A DNA stretch of 64,000 nucleotides from CAZUXY01 sp964624235 (GCA_964624235.1 CAZUXY010000001.1:62001-126000); one strand, 5' to 3'; counted from the stretch's first letter, positions 1 to 8,514 are shown. Translations and numbers: made by a program. The notes: a model not told the origin generated them from the sequence alone.

Positions 1-238
1 AGAAGGCCAAAACGGCGCCGGCGAGGTCGCCGTCTTCATAGGCCCGGCGCACCAGATTTATGCTTCCCGGATTATTCTTGGCCAGGTGTTCAATCTCTTC
101 ATGGAATGCCGGCGAAACCGTTGTGACAATCGCCCCGGACTCCAGCAGGTCGTGTACTTTGCGCAGCGCGACTTCTCCGCCGCCGATTACGGTCACGGGG
201 CGGCCTTCAAGGTTCAGGATGATGGGATAGAAAGCCAT
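1..238 (-). CDS. precorrin-2 dehydrogenase (sirohydrochlorin ferrochelatase family), N-terminal part, cut by window edge
   Basis: Only the first 79 residues are present; the gene runs off the left edge. It begins with ATG directly after the TAG stop of ahbC, with no gap. The start MAFYPIILNLEGRPVTVIGG carries a Rossmann GGG nucleotide-binding turn (GGGEVALRK), typical of Met8/CysG N-terminal domains that oxidise precorrin-2 to sirohydrochlorin with NAD+. Its place as last visible gene of the hemA-ahb operon fits: sirohydrochlorin is the precursor of siroheme, the substrate of the Ahb enzymes encoded just upstream. Whether a ferrochelatase domain follows cannot be seen. Confidence 0.85.
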   Translation of the reverse strand, partial: MAFYPIILNLEGRPVTVIGGGEVALRKVHDLLESGAIVTTVSPAFHEEIEHLAKNNPGSINLVRRAYEDGDLAGAVLAF

Positions 239-1510
239 CTATTTCACCAGTTCCTTCGGCACGGGAAACTCCTCGCCGCTTTCCCTAAGTTCCCGTTTTT
301 TTTCATCATCCAGCCCTATTTCATCATCGGTCAGATAACACTGGGGATCCGGGGCCCATGGATCGCCGAAGGTACGAAAGGCGCGTACCCGCATCGAACC
401 GGTGCAGAGTTCCCGGTATCGGCAGAGCCGGCATCGTCCCTTGATATAGTGGGCCTTGTTTTTCAGGCCCTTCATCAATGGATCGCTCAGGTCCATCCAG
501 ATGTCCTCGAAAGAACGCTCCCGTACATTGCCGAAACTGTAGTCCTGCCAGAATTGGTCGGGGTGCACGTTGCCGATAAAATCAATGTTGCCGATACCGA
601 CTCCCGTGGAATGGGCGCCCCCGCCGTTCCACTTCAGCAGTTCACGTACCTCCCCGGCGCGGGGGTCGCCTTTCTCCGTCATCCTGAGATAGATATACAC
701 ACCGTCGGCATGATTGTCCACCGTAAGGATATTGATATCGAGTCCCCGCGAGTAATAGTCCGCCGTTCTATCGAGTATGATGTCCATGGCCTCCCTGGAC
801 TCAGCATGGGTGAGATCGCCTGTAAACATTTCACCCCCGCGTCCCGAATACACCAGATGGTAAAAACAGGCCCTGTTTATGCGCTCTTTTTCTATGAAAT
901 CGAAAATTCCGTTCAGATCGGTGTAGTTCTGCCGGGTGAGCGTGAGACGCAGTCCCACCCGCTGCCCCGCGGCCACGCAGTGTTCAAAGCCCTTCATTGC
1001 CCGCGCAAAAGCCCCCTTTACACCCCGGAAAACATCATTCGTTTCTTCCATGCCGTCGAGGCTTATGCCCACATATACCACGCCGGCGTTTCTCAGGTTT
1101 CGCGCGGTTTCCCTGTCGATGAGCGTCCCGTTGGTTGAAAGCACCGGCCGTATGTTGAGCTTCGCCGCGCGCTCGACAAGGAACATCAGGTCCTTCCTCA
1201 TGAGGGGCTCTCCCCCTGAAAAGAGCAGCGAGGGTACGCGGAACGAAGCGAGGTCGTCGATCAGCCTGTTCCCTTCCCCGGTATCAAGCTCACCCGGATA
1301 AGCGCGGTTTTCGGAGTCGGTATAGCAGTGCACGCATTTAAGGTTGCAGCTGCGGGTGGTGCTCCACACGATGATAGGCCGTCGTTCACCGGCCAGCGGT
1401 TCACGGCGGTGCGGCGCGTTGCCGTGGGAGTCTATCCCTCCTTCCGCTCCGTACCTGAGCCCGTCGCCGGTGGAAGTTCCCCCGCAATAGAGTTTTCCTA
1501 TATCGATCAT
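239..1510 (-). CDS. ahbC: AhbC-type radical SAM 12,18-didecarboxysiroheme deacetylase
   Basis: 423-residue radical SAM protein with a CX3CX2C iron-sulfur motif (C55, C59, C62) and a C-terminal SPASM-like cysteine cluster (GRCRLCRYRELC). The N-terminal KLYCGGTSTGDGLRYG block and the internal GNVHPDQFW block are typical of the AhbC/NirJ1 subgroup, which removes the acetate side chains of 12,18-didecarboxysiroheme to give Fe-coproporphyrin III in alternative heme synthesis. The frame stays open 29 codons further upstream into ahbAB, but the ATG at 1510 follows a GGGGAGA ribosome site and gives the conserved family start, so I prefer it. Sandwiched between ahbAB and precorrin-2 dehydrogenase. A NirJ-type role in heme d1 synthesis is the main alternative, made less likely by the presence of ahbD. 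Confidence 0.85.
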   Translation of the reverse strand: MIDIGKLYCGGTSTGDGLRYGAEGGIDSHGNAPHRREPLAGERRPIIVWSTTRSCNLKCVHCYTDSENRAYPGELDTGEGNRLIDDLASFRVPSLLFSGGEPLMRKDLMFLVERAAKLNIRPVLSTNGTLIDRETARNLRNAGVVYVGISLDGMEETNDVFRGVKGAFARAMKGFEHCVAAGQRVGLRLTLTRQNYTDLNGIFDFIEKERINRACFYHLVYSGRGGEMFTGDLTHAESREAMDIILDRTADYYSRGLDINILTVDNHADGVYIYLRMTEKGDPRAGEVRELLKWNGGGAHSTGVGIGNIDFIGNVHPDQFWQDYSFGNVRERSFEDIWMDLSDPLMKGLKNKAHYIKGRCRLCRYRELCTGSMRVRAFRTFGDPWAPDPQCYLTDDEIGLDDEKKRELRESGEEFPVPKELVK

Positions 1511-1568
1511 GTCGCCGCTCTCCCCGTAACCAGTAACCTGGACCATCGCATGTCCGTACCGGAGCGTT

Positions 1569-2624
1569 TCACAGGTTTTCCCTGTTCCATTTGTCAAAGT
1601 CGGGTGAAAAATAAGTGACCCGCTTTTTTTTATACTCCTTAAGACTTTTTAACACCAGAAAATCACCGATCCCCGAACGATCTTTCAGGGAGCGTATTAT
1701 TTCATCGAGCTCTTCATCGCTTCTCGCGTGTATCATCGCGAATAGAGGGTACTCCCATTTCCCGGGGTGCACCGTTCGATAATACAGATGGGAAATGTGA
1801 CGGCTGCCTTTGAATACGCTAAGCGCGTGCTCCTCTTCCGACTTACCGGGCTTCCATGCGGTCATGGCATTGGCCCTGTAACCCGCGTTGTAGTGCTTCA
1901 GAACCGCGGCGTATCGCCGCATGATCCCTCCCTGTTTAAGGTCCGCGCCGACCGCGAGGATTTCATCTTCACCCATTTCGGAACCCGCGCCCTCAGCCAC
2001 TTTATAGAAAGGCCTCAACACGATGGGGAGATCGGTCTGGAGCATCAGGATCGCCTGCTGCACACGACGGGGGATTTCCCGGAATTCCGGGTGCGGTGCG
2101 GCAGCCCCCGGGCCATGAGGCACTTCGTCGTCCTCCTCATCCTCACCTATTTTAAGCATAAAGCCTATCTTCACCAGCCTTTCATTAACCAGTATCAGGT
2201 GATCATACGCATCGCAACGCGCGGCCAGTATCTCCGCGGTTTTTTCCAGAGAGACCGTACGCTCGACCGCCAGGGTGAACCAGAGATTGTACCGGTGGTC
2301 CCTCAGGTAATTATGGCTCACTCCCGGATGTTCATTGATACGAAGAGCCGCTTTTTCCACCTTCTCTTGCGGTACCGCAAAAGCAACCAGGCTGGTGCGG
2401 TATCCAAGGCGGTCGGCGTTGAAAATGGCCGAGATGTTCCTGACGATCCTTTTCCGCTTCAGCGAGGAAAGCGTCTCCAGAAAATCAGTTACGGGCAGGG
2501 ACAGTTCTTCTGCGATAACGCGAAAAGGCTCCCTCACCAGGGGGATATCCTCCTGTATCCGGTTTATAATGCGTTCCTCGACGCGGGTGAAGTTCATCGC
2601 GGTTTCGACCGGTTTTTTATTCAT
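1569..2624 (-). CDS. fused siroheme decarboxylase AhbA-AhbB (Lrp/AsnC-like)
   Basis: 351 residues made of two related Lrp/AsnC-like units, each with a helix-turn-helix-like start and an alpha/beta ligand domain: residues about 10-165 and 190-351. The first half has the HRYNLWFTLAVE signature, the second the HLYYR...KWEYPLFAMIHAR signature seen in AhbA/AhbB and NirD/L/G/H proteins, which decarboxylate siroheme at C12 and C18. In the characterised sulfate reducers AhbA and AhbB are separate polypeptides that form a heterodimer; here both are in one chain. It overlaps ahbD by 8 bases at its start. The HTH-like parts probably do not regulate DNA, by analogy with the family. Confidence 0.87.
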   Translation of the reverse strand: MNKKPVETAMNFTRVEERIINRIQEDIPLVREPFRVIAEELSLPVTDFLETLSSLKRKRIVRNISAIFNADRLGYRTSLVAFAVPQEKVEKAALRINEHPGVSHNYLRDHRYNLWFTLAVERTVSLEKTAEILAARCDAYDHLILVNERLVKIGFMLKIGEDEEDDEVPHGPGAAAPHPEFREIPRRVQQAILMLQTDLPIVLRPFYKVAEGAGSEMGEDEILAVGADLKQGGIMRRYAAVLKHYNAGYRANAMTAWKPGKSEEEHALSVFKGSRHISHLYYRTVHPGKWEYPLFAMIHARSDEELDEIIRSLKDRSGIGDFLVLKSLKEYKKKRVTYFSPDFDKWNRENL

Positions 2625-3696
2625 GCGGCTTTACCGATTCAACCCTCCGGGGAACATACATGCAGTAAGGCTCCTCTTCCATGTAGTCCCCCGTGGCGTA
2701 AAACGCCCGGGCGCGGCAGCCCGCGCAGTAGCTGCGGTATTCGCACAGACCGCATTTCCCCTTAAGCGCGTCAAGGTTCCTGAGATCGTTGAAAAGCCCG
2801 GCATTGTGCCATATTTCCCTGAAAGGCGTCTGCATCACATTGCCGGCCGTCAGGGGCAGGTATCCGCAGGGCTGCACATCACCCCGGTGAGAGATGAAGC
2901 ATACACCGGTTCCCGCCAGGCATCCCCTGGTCATAGCCGACATCCCGTGGGTTTGAAAGGTTATCTCCCTGCCGTCCTTCCGGGCTTCCTGGCGTATAAT
3001 ACGGTAATAATGGGGGGCACAGGTGGCCTTGAGCTCCATGTCCGTCTGCATGGACCGCCGGTAAAACCACCGTAGTATTTCTTCGTACCGCTCCTTGGAG
3101 ATCATATCGCTTTCGGCGATCTGAACCCCGCATCCCACCGGTACGAGCATGAAAATATGCAGGGCCTTCGCCCCGCACCGTTCGGCCAGTGTCATTATCT
3201 CATCGATTTCATCCGCGTTGCGGCGGGTTATAGTGGTGTTGAACTGGAACTCCACCCCTGCGTTTTTCAGCAACCGCGCCCCCTCAAGCGCGCGGTCGAA
3301 CGAACCTTCAATACCGCGAAAACCGTCATGTGAAGCCGCGTCTTTCCCATCTATGGAGATGCTGACCCTGCTGATCCCGCTCGATCTGATCCTCAGGGCC
3401 GTCGATTCATCGATCATGGTTCCGTTGGTGGCCAGTGCGGTGCGAAGACCTCGGCCGTGCGCATACGCGGCGATATCGAACACATCAGCGCGGTAGAGGG
3501 GCTCTCCCCCGGTGAGCACCAGTATAGGCGAGGCGAACCCGGCGATCTGGTCAACAACGCCGAAAGCCTGGTCGGTGGTGAGTTCGTTCTCAAAAACCGA
3601 TTCATCGGCCTCCGCACGGCAGTGCAGACACCTGAGATTGCAGCGTTTGGTCAGTTCCCAGAACACCAGGCGGACGGTATTTTGTTCATGCTTCAT
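2617..3696 (-). CDS. ahbD: AhbD-type radical SAM heme synthase (Fe-coproporphyrin III decarboxylase)
   Basis: 359 residues with the radical SAM motif C19-X3-C23-X2-C26 at the N-terminus, TGGEPL, and a SPASM-type cysteine cluster at the C-terminus (CGLCEYRSYCAGC). FMLVPVGCG, LKATCAPHYYRI and GCLAGTGVCFISHRGDVQPC are characteristic blocks of AhbD/NirJ2. The family oxidatively decarboxylates the two propionates of Fe-coproporphyrin III to vinyl groups, the last step of the siroheme-dependent heme pathway. It starts 4 bases inside hemA (ATGA overlap) and overlaps ahbAB by 8 bases, so it is translationally coupled on both sides. Confidence 0.88.
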   Translation of the reverse strand: MKHEQNTVRLVFWELTKRCNLRCLHCRAEADESVFENELTTDQAFGVVDQIAGFASPILVLTGGEPLYRADVFDIAAYAHGRGLRTALATNGTMIDESTALRIRSSGISRVSISIDGKDAASHDGFRGIEGSFDRALEGARLLKNAGVEFQFNTTITRRNADEIDEIMTLAERCGAKALHIFMLVPVGCGVQIAESDMISKERYEEILRWFYRRSMQTDMELKATCAPHYYRIIRQEARKDGREITFQTHGMSAMTRGCLAGTGVCFISHRGDVQPCGYLPLTAGNVMQTPFREIWHNAGLFNDLRNLDALKGKCGLCEYRSYCAGCRARAFYATGDYMEEEPYCMYVPRRVESVKPHE

Positions 3697-4991
3697 TCCA
3701 GAAACAGGTCCTCTACAATTTTAGCGGTGTCAGCGGATGTTTCCTTTTTTCTTGGGCCACCGCGGTTTTTCTTTAAAAACTCTATGGGATTATGCAGGGT
3801 TTTGGTCATTATCTGTCGTGTGAGTTCCTCGACCAGTCGGTAATCCTCTTCGGAAAAGTGCTTCATCTTCCTGCGGCGGTATTTTTCAAGCTCCTGCCGG
3901 CGGATTTCGTCGAGTTTTCCCCGAATCTTTGTGATCGCGGGGGTGATTACAAGTCCATCGTACCAGCGCATGTAGTCATCGGCGTCCGATTCCACCAGTC
4001 CCAGCGCGATGTCCACCTCCTTGAGACGGTACTTCAGGTTTTCATCGGCTATGGACTTGAGATCATCGATATTATAAAGAAACACATTGTTGATTTTCCC
4101 GCAGGCGGGATCGATATTTCTGGGTACGGCGATATCGATCATGAAAAGAGGCCGGTTCCCGCGTTTTTTCTCAAGTCCTCTGATCATTTCACCGTCGATG
4201 ATGTAACGTGCGGCAGAAGCCGAGGAGATGATGATGTCGGCCTCAGAAGCCGTGAGTGCTATGTCTTCTAGGGGCATTATACGCGCCTTTCTGTTGATAT
4301 CGGCGGCGACCCTCTGGGCATTATGCAGCGACCGGTTCGCTATGGTGATATCGCCTATCCCGAACTTGGTGAAATATTTCAGGATGAGCTCTCCCATCTC
4401 TCCCGCGCCGACAAGCAGCGCCCTGCGCTGCGACAGATCTTCGAAAATCTTCCGCGCCAGCTCGGTGGCGATATAGGCGATGGAGAGCGGGTTGCGGGAA
4501 ATTTCCGTCTCGGTGCGCACCCGTTTCCCGCAGCGGAATGCCTGGTGAAACAGCTTGTTCAGTACAGGGCCTGTTTTTTCAGCATGTACGGATTTCGCGT
4601 AGCAGTTTTTTATCTGGTAAAATATCTCATTTTCACCCACTACCATTGAATCCAGGGAAGAAACCACGGTCATCAGGTGTAACACGGCCTCACGGGAATA
4701 CTTTTTGTAAAGCATGGGGATAAACCGGTCACGCGCAAGTCCCGACAGGTCCTCGAGCATGGCAATCACCGATTCAGTCGCCTCGTTCATGTCCCTGGTC
4801 GTGAAATAAACCTCTACCCGGTTGCAGGTTGATAGATACACAATCTCCTCGACACCGGACGCACAGGTCCTGTCGAAAAAAACCGGCAGGGTATCATCAC
4901 CCAGGACCAGCCGTTCACGCACTTCAACCGGGGCGGTCTTATGGCTGAACCCCAGCATGCATATATCTGGTAAAGTTTCCTTTTTTTTCAT
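3693..4991 (-). CDS. hemA: glutamyl-tRNA reductase
   Basis: 432 residues. HemA reduces glutamyl-tRNA(Glu) to glutamate-1-semialdehyde, the committed step of C5-pathway tetrapyrrole synthesis in the cytoplasm. The catalytic STCNR block has its cysteine at residue 56; GFSHKTAPVEVRE at the N-terminus and the Rossmann GAGEMGEL block near residue 190 are canonical, and a helical dimerisation domain ends the protein. It overlaps the upstream ccsA/hemX-like gene and the downstream ahbD by 4 bases each, so supply of precursor and heme synthesis are made from one transcript. Confidence 0.96.
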   Translation of the reverse strand: MKKKETLPDICMLGFSHKTAPVEVRERLVLGDDTLPVFFDRTCASGVEEIVYLSTCNRVEVYFTTRDMNEATESVIAMLEDLSGLARDRFIPMLYKKYSREAVLHLMTVVSSLDSMVVGENEIFYQIKNCYAKSVHAEKTGPVLNKLFHQAFRCGKRVRTETEISRNPLSIAYIATELARKIFEDLSQRRALLVGAGEMGELILKYFTKFGIGDITIANRSLHNAQRVAADINRKARIMPLEDIALTASEADIIISSASAARYIIDGEMIRGLEKKRGNRPLFMIDIAVPRNIDPACGKINNVFLYNIDDLKSIADENLKYRLKEVDIALGLVESDADDYMRWYDGLVITPAITKIRGKLDEIRRQELEKYRRRKMKHFSEEDYRLVEELTRQIMTKTLHNPIEFLKKNRGGPRKKETSADTAKIVEDLFLE

Positions 4992-5827
4992 CTGAAACTA
5001 TGAAAACCGCTTTTCACATAAATATTGCTGAGTACGACGACGCCCATCAACAGAAGAAAAACCGCGATATTCATCTGGCTGTTTCGGTGAGGCGTCATCC
5101 TGCCGCTGTACCATAGATAAAACACTCCCAGCATAACCAGCCAGGAGCAGTATAGTATTATTTCTTTCGGGGTTCCGAGAAAGGGTGACTCGAAAACCGA
5201 AACCGCCATAAAAATTCCCGTCAGCAAACCGAAAGAAAGCAACAGGAACGCCCTTGATACGGCCCACCGGTTAAAGTGCTCTATCGATTCAAGATTGGGC
5301 AGCCGGTATACGAATTTCAGGGAACCCTTCTTCTTCAACTGCCATTCCATAACCAGATAAAACACCGACCCCGCAAAACTGAAAAAAAAGAGCAGTTCGC
5401 CGAGCGTGGTGATGACGATATGCACCGGCAGCAGCGTGTGCGAAAGTTCAACGCTTATTCTCCGTTCCGAGTCCATGAACGGGACTGAGATTATAAGCAT
5501 AAAGGTAATAAAGGGAACCGCAAGTACCGCGATTGTTTTCCAATGATGTTTCCACCGGGAAAAATATAGATAGATGAGCATTCCTATGAGCAGGAGGGTG
5601 AGCATATAAAAGTATCCCCAGAGGGTGAATACTCCCCCCAACAGTCCCTGGCGGGTGTCCAGGTAAAACCGGATTACACCTATGGCAACTACACCCGCCG
5701 TTGATGCCATGAGAAAACACGCCGCCCTCCTTACATGGCCGGGATTGTCGGAATGCAGGGAAAAAATATAAAGAGCTGATGTAATTATAAAAAGAATAAT
5801 CGTAATAAAAAGTAAAGCTTCAAACAT
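4988..5827 (-). CDS. CcsA/HemX-like integral membrane protein (cytochrome c assembly family)
   Basis: 279 residues with about eight hydrophobic segments. The order of features (periplasmic LPVHIVITTLGE with a conserved-looking His, the VYRLPNLESIEHFNRWAV stretch, and GTPKEIILYCSWLV near the end) matches the CcsA/CcmC/HemX family that handles heme or supports HemA at the membrane. The tryptophan-rich WWD heme-binding motif of true CcsA/CcmC is not evident, which favours a HemX-like role. It is the first gene of the operon, has an AAGGGA ribosome site before the ATG, and overlaps hemA by 4 bases. HemX-HemA pairing is common in bacteria; the exact function here is inferred. Confidence 0.75.
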   Translation of the reverse strand: MFEALLFITIILFIITSALYIFSLHSDNPGHVRRAACFLMASTAGVVAIGVIRFYLDTRQGLLGGVFTLWGYFYMLTLLLIGMLIYLYFSRWKHHWKTIAVLAVPFITFMLIISVPFMDSERRISVELSHTLLPVHIVITTLGELLFFFSFAGSVFYLVMEWQLKKKGSLKFVYRLPNLESIEHFNRWAVSRAFLLLSFGLLTGIFMAVSVFESPFLGTPKEIILYCSWLVMLGVFYLWYSGRMTPHRNSQMNIAVFLLLMGVVVLSNIYVKSGFHSFR

Positions 5828-6045
5828 CCGGCGTCCCTTCGCTGATTTTATATTTCAGTGATATAAGAAAAACGGCAACATTCATATAACAAGTACTTTT
5901 TCCGAAAAGAGCACATAAAGGCAACAACGATCCAGGTAAAGTATTCGCGGTGATCCCAGATAAATTTAAAATAACAGTTTTTTTCCGATGCAACCCTATT
6001 TCAAAAAATAAATATCAAATATTATACGCAAACAGTTAAATAATT

Positions 6046-6074
6046 TTGATAAAGCGGCACCTGTTGAGTATATT
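6046..6074 (+). promoter_or_regulatory. sigma-70-type promoter for candidate small RNA
   Basis: TTGATA (-35, 6046-6051), a 17-base spacer, and TATATT (-10, 6069-6074). Each hexamer matches 5 of 6 consensus bases. Predicted start about 6080-6082, exactly at the base of a hairpin. Confidence 0.55.
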
Positions 6075-6080
6075 GTTTAT

Positions 6081-6154
6081 GCTACGATTTGTAGCAACCT
6101 TCCGAATATTCCACTAAAACGGTTGACGATTCCACCCGGGATCGTCATTTTTTT
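6081..6154 (+). ncRNA. candidate ~75-nt small RNA or terminated leader
   Basis: From the predicted start to the T-tract the transcript would be about 75 nt. It opens with a hairpin (GCTAC, loop GATTT, GTAGC, 6081-6095). CAACC (6095-6099) can pair with GGTTG (6121-6125), and a terminator hairpin follows at 6125-6146. There is no coding potential. It could be an independent small RNA or an attenuator leader for the gene at 6249. I do not recognise a known RNA family in it. Confidence 0.45.
6125..6154 (+). terminator. intrinsic terminator of the candidate small RNA
   Basis: Nine-base-pair stem (GACGATTCC with GGGATCGTC, one T-G pair), loop ACCC, then A and seven T. The T-tract is only on the plus strand, where no protein gene lies upstream, so it must serve a short transcript. 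Confidence 0.7.
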
Positions 6155-6248
6155 GCCCTGACACGCATAATCAGTATATTGTAACCGATGATGGAAAACG
6201 GCGAGAAAAAAACTTGTCATGTGGGCATTATAGTATAGATTGTACATC

Positions 6249-6923
6249 ATGTTTGATATTAAAGATTATTACAGGGAGCCTGGGAAGGCCGCCCACAGAA
6301 AAGAACGGGATTTGTCCATAGGAGAAATAGAGGAAGACATATCCCGGGACCTGGACCGGTTGCTGGCCAATCGGTTCGACAGCCTTTATCTGCGTGATAA
6401 ATTTAAACACCGGTCTACGGGAATCGAAATTATATACCCCAGGATCATGTATACCTGCAATAAATCTCTGTTCAAGGGCCCCGATCAGATAAAGAATCTT
6501 CTTTCGCTCTATCCGAAGAAGTGTGACCTTGAAAACATCAGTAAAATAGTTCTGCGACCCAGGTACATCGACATAGGTATGACCGAGCTTATGGCGCTTT
6601 ATATACGCCGCAGGCGTATCCTGGTTATGTATCTCTTTCATCCGCATACTTATAACCTCCACAAATCAAGGTTTTTTGAATATGCCGAGATGTTTCCGGG
6701 AGATCTGGTGAATTACCTCAATGAACTGAAGAATGTCATACCAAAACGGATTTCCCAAAACGATATCCCCATCCCTCCCCTGTGGTATATCCTGTCCATA
6801 ATAAACGCTGAAGAAGAGGACGTTGTGGATAAATTCTTTATACGCAAAACACACCAGGAAAACCGGGAGATCACGTCACAGCTTTGTGAAATCTCTTTCT
6901 TCTATTCGCGACACGGTTATTAA
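6249..6923 (+). CDS. unknown soluble protein
   Basis: 224 residues from the ATG at 6249 (a TTG three codons upstream is possible; neither has a clear ribosome site). I do not recognise the family. It is charged, without signal peptide or membrane segment, and has an arginine-rich stretch (LYIRRRRILVMYLFHPH) in the middle. Its TAA stop overlaps the ATG of the next gene (TAATG), so it is translationally coupled to the PHP phosphatase. A plus-strand terminator lies about 95 bases upstream, so the candidate RNA above may control it. Real coding is supported by the coupling and by the absence of a good competing frame. Confidence 0.7.
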   Translation: MFDIKDYYREPGKAAHRKERDLSIGEIEEDISRDLDRLLANRFDSLYLRDKFKHRSTGIEIIYPRIMYTCNKSLFKGPDQIKNLLSLYPKKCDLENISKIVLRPRYIDIGMTELMALYIRRRRILVMYLFHPHTYNLHKSRFFEYAEMFPGDLVNYLNELKNVIPKRISQNDIPIPPLWYILSIINAEEEDVVDKFFIRKTHQENREITSQLCEISFFYSRHGY

Positions 6924-7717
6924 TGTCCCTGCCCGACTATCACGTGCACACCTACTTATGCGGCCATGCCACGGGTGACCCCAGTGAGTACATTAAAACC
7001 GCCCTTGACAAAGGTATTGCAGAAATAGGTTTTTCAGACCATGCTCCGCTGCCCGTAGAACTGAGAGCGGGAATAACCATGGCTCCCGACGATATGGAAC
7101 CATATCTGACCATGATCCGTGATCTCAGGGAGGACTATAAGACACGCATAAAAGTGAAATCCGGTCTTGAGGTCGATTATCCGTTTCATGACAGTTTTGA
7201 CCGGCGTTACCTGCGTGACCCGCGTCTCGATTACATAATCGGCTCGTGCCATTTTATCGGAGACTGGGCTTTTGACCATCCACGTGAAATCGACGAATTC
7301 AACAGGCGTGATATCGATGGTATATACGGGGATTATTATTCCATACTTGGAAAGTTGATTGAAACGGACAGTTGTAATATACTCGGCCATTTCGACCTGG
7401 TGAAAAAATTCGGCCATCGTGCGAGAAGCGATTTCAGAGACACGGTTGCGAGGCTGGCCCGGCGATGTGCGGAAAAGGGGATAGCGGTGGAGGTCAACAC
7501 CTCGGGATTGCGTAAGCCAGTAAATGAAATATATCCCTCTGAAAGTATAATCGCGATTCTGTATTCCGAGAATGTTCCCCTGACCCTTGGATCGGATTCA
7601 CATTCCCCCGAGGAGGTGGGGTATGGATTCGACCGGACTGTGACATCGATACGAAACGCAGGGTACAGAAAAATTTCGGGCTTTATAAAACGAAAACGAT
7701 ATGACATCCTGTTGTGA
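6923..7717 (+). CDS. PHP-domain histidinol-phosphatase-like protein (HisJ/HisK family)
   Basis: 264 residues. The start DYHVHTYLCGHATGDP carries the HxH metal motif of PHP phosphoesterases; GFSDHAPLP, the EVDY block, the HFDLVKKFGH block and the late LGSDSH motif supply the remaining metal ligands. Length and order fit the HisJ-type histidinol-phosphatase, which removes phosphate from L-histidinol phosphate in histidine synthesis. No other his genes are in the window, so another phosphoester substrate is possible. It overlaps the unknown upstream gene by one base and precedes pgeF by about 50 bases. Confidence 0.8.
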   Translation: MSLPDYHVHTYLCGHATGDPSEYIKTALDKGIAEIGFSDHAPLPVELRAGITMAPDDMEPYLTMIRDLREDYKTRIKVKSGLEVDYPFHDSFDRRYLRDPRLDYIIGSCHFIGDWAFDHPREIDEFNRRDIDGIYGDYYSILGKLIETDSCNILGHFDLVKKFGHRARSDFRDTVARLARRCAEKGIAVEVNTSGLRKPVNEIYPSESIIAILYSENVPLTLGSDSHSPEEVGYGFDRTVTSIRNAGYRKISGFIKRKRYDILL

Positions 7718-7764
7718 TTGATTGCCTGGGCCGCAACATCATTATTCAGCCGGGCTGAGGACAG

Positions 7765-8514
7765 ATGGCGACACAAGAAATAAAACCCGGGGTTTTTCTA
7801 TTTGCAGACCAAAACCCCCTTTCGGTGCGGATCGGTACGCTTGGCAGAACAGCCAATACCGCAGATTACACCCTCAACGACGCGGATACTCGGCTCGAAG
7901 AAAAAATTCTGCTTTCCGGGGTCACCGGCATCGAACAAAAAAACACAGTGATGCTCAATCAGATACACGGAGACACCATCCTTGTTATCGATCTGATGCC
8001 TTCATCTAATTCACCCTATTATGCCGAAGCCGACGGTATGATCACCCCGCTAGTAAATGTATGTCTGGTAATCAGAACGGCGGACTGTGTGCCGGTGTAC
8101 ATCTTTGACACGCGATTGTCCCTCCTCGGCGCGGCGCATTCGGGATGGCGCGGTTGTATGCATGACATAGCGGGTAAACTGGTTGATACTATGAATAAGC
8201 GTTATGGCAGCAGGAGTACTGACCTTTATGCATTTATACTTCCCTCCATAGGGCCCGGTGCATATACGGTCAACAGCGATGTGGCGGCGTATTTCCCCCT
8301 CTACATCAGAAGGGAAGGGGATATGTTATATTTAAATCTACAGGGACACATAATCGGTTCCCTGCTTAAGCGCGGCGTACCATCAGGTCATATCTTTTCC
8401 GCCGGATTCTGTACCAGCAGGGAGAACAGTCTGTTCTATTCCCACCGCAGTGGTGATAGAGGTCGTAACCTGAATTTCGGTTACATCAGAACCCCCGGAA
8501 ATCCTGACCTTTGA
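7765..8514 (+). CDS. pgeF: PgeF / YfiH-type laccase-domain protein (multicopper polyphenol oxidase family)
   Basis: 249 residues. QIHGD, TADCVPV and AHSGWRGC are the zinc-ligand motifs of the family (His, Cys, His), and PSIGPGAY is also typical. Family members were first called laccase-like or purine-nucleoside-active, and in E. coli the protein acts as a peptidoglycan editing factor that keeps L-serine out of the stem peptide. Cytoplasmic, no signal peptide. Last gene of a short plus-strand run; a terminator is found about 190 bases downstream. Confidence 0.88.
   Translation: MATQEIKPGVFLFADQNPLSVRIGTLGRTANTADYTLNDADTRLEEKILLSGVTGIEQKNTVMLNQIHGDTILVIDLMPSSNSPYYAEADGMITPLVNVCLVIRTADCVPVYIFDTRLSLLGAAHSGWRGCMHDIAGKLVDTMNKRYGSRSTDLYAFILPSIGPGAYTVNSDVAAYFPLYIRREGDMLYLNLQGHIIGSLLKRGVPSGHIFSAGFCTSRENSLFYSHRSGDRGRNLNFGYIRTPGNPDL

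Larger units (their letters stand above)
5828..6248. other. 421-base gene-free divergent region with one well-formed plus-strand RNA unit
   Basis: Separates the minus-strand heme operon from the plus-strand genes starting at 6249. It is AT-rich. The right half holds a plus-strand promoter match, a hairpin-rich stretch and an intrinsic terminator (listed separately). I could not identify a convincing promoter for the heme operon by eye, nor a clear Shine-Dalgarno sequence before the ATG at 6249. Confidence 0.7.

Noticed and set aside
86..1138. 350-codon plus-strand open frame opposite ahbC
   Set aside because: It is a shadow of the minus-strand radical SAM gene, whose cysteine motifs and SPASM cluster are clear. 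No family features on the plus strand.
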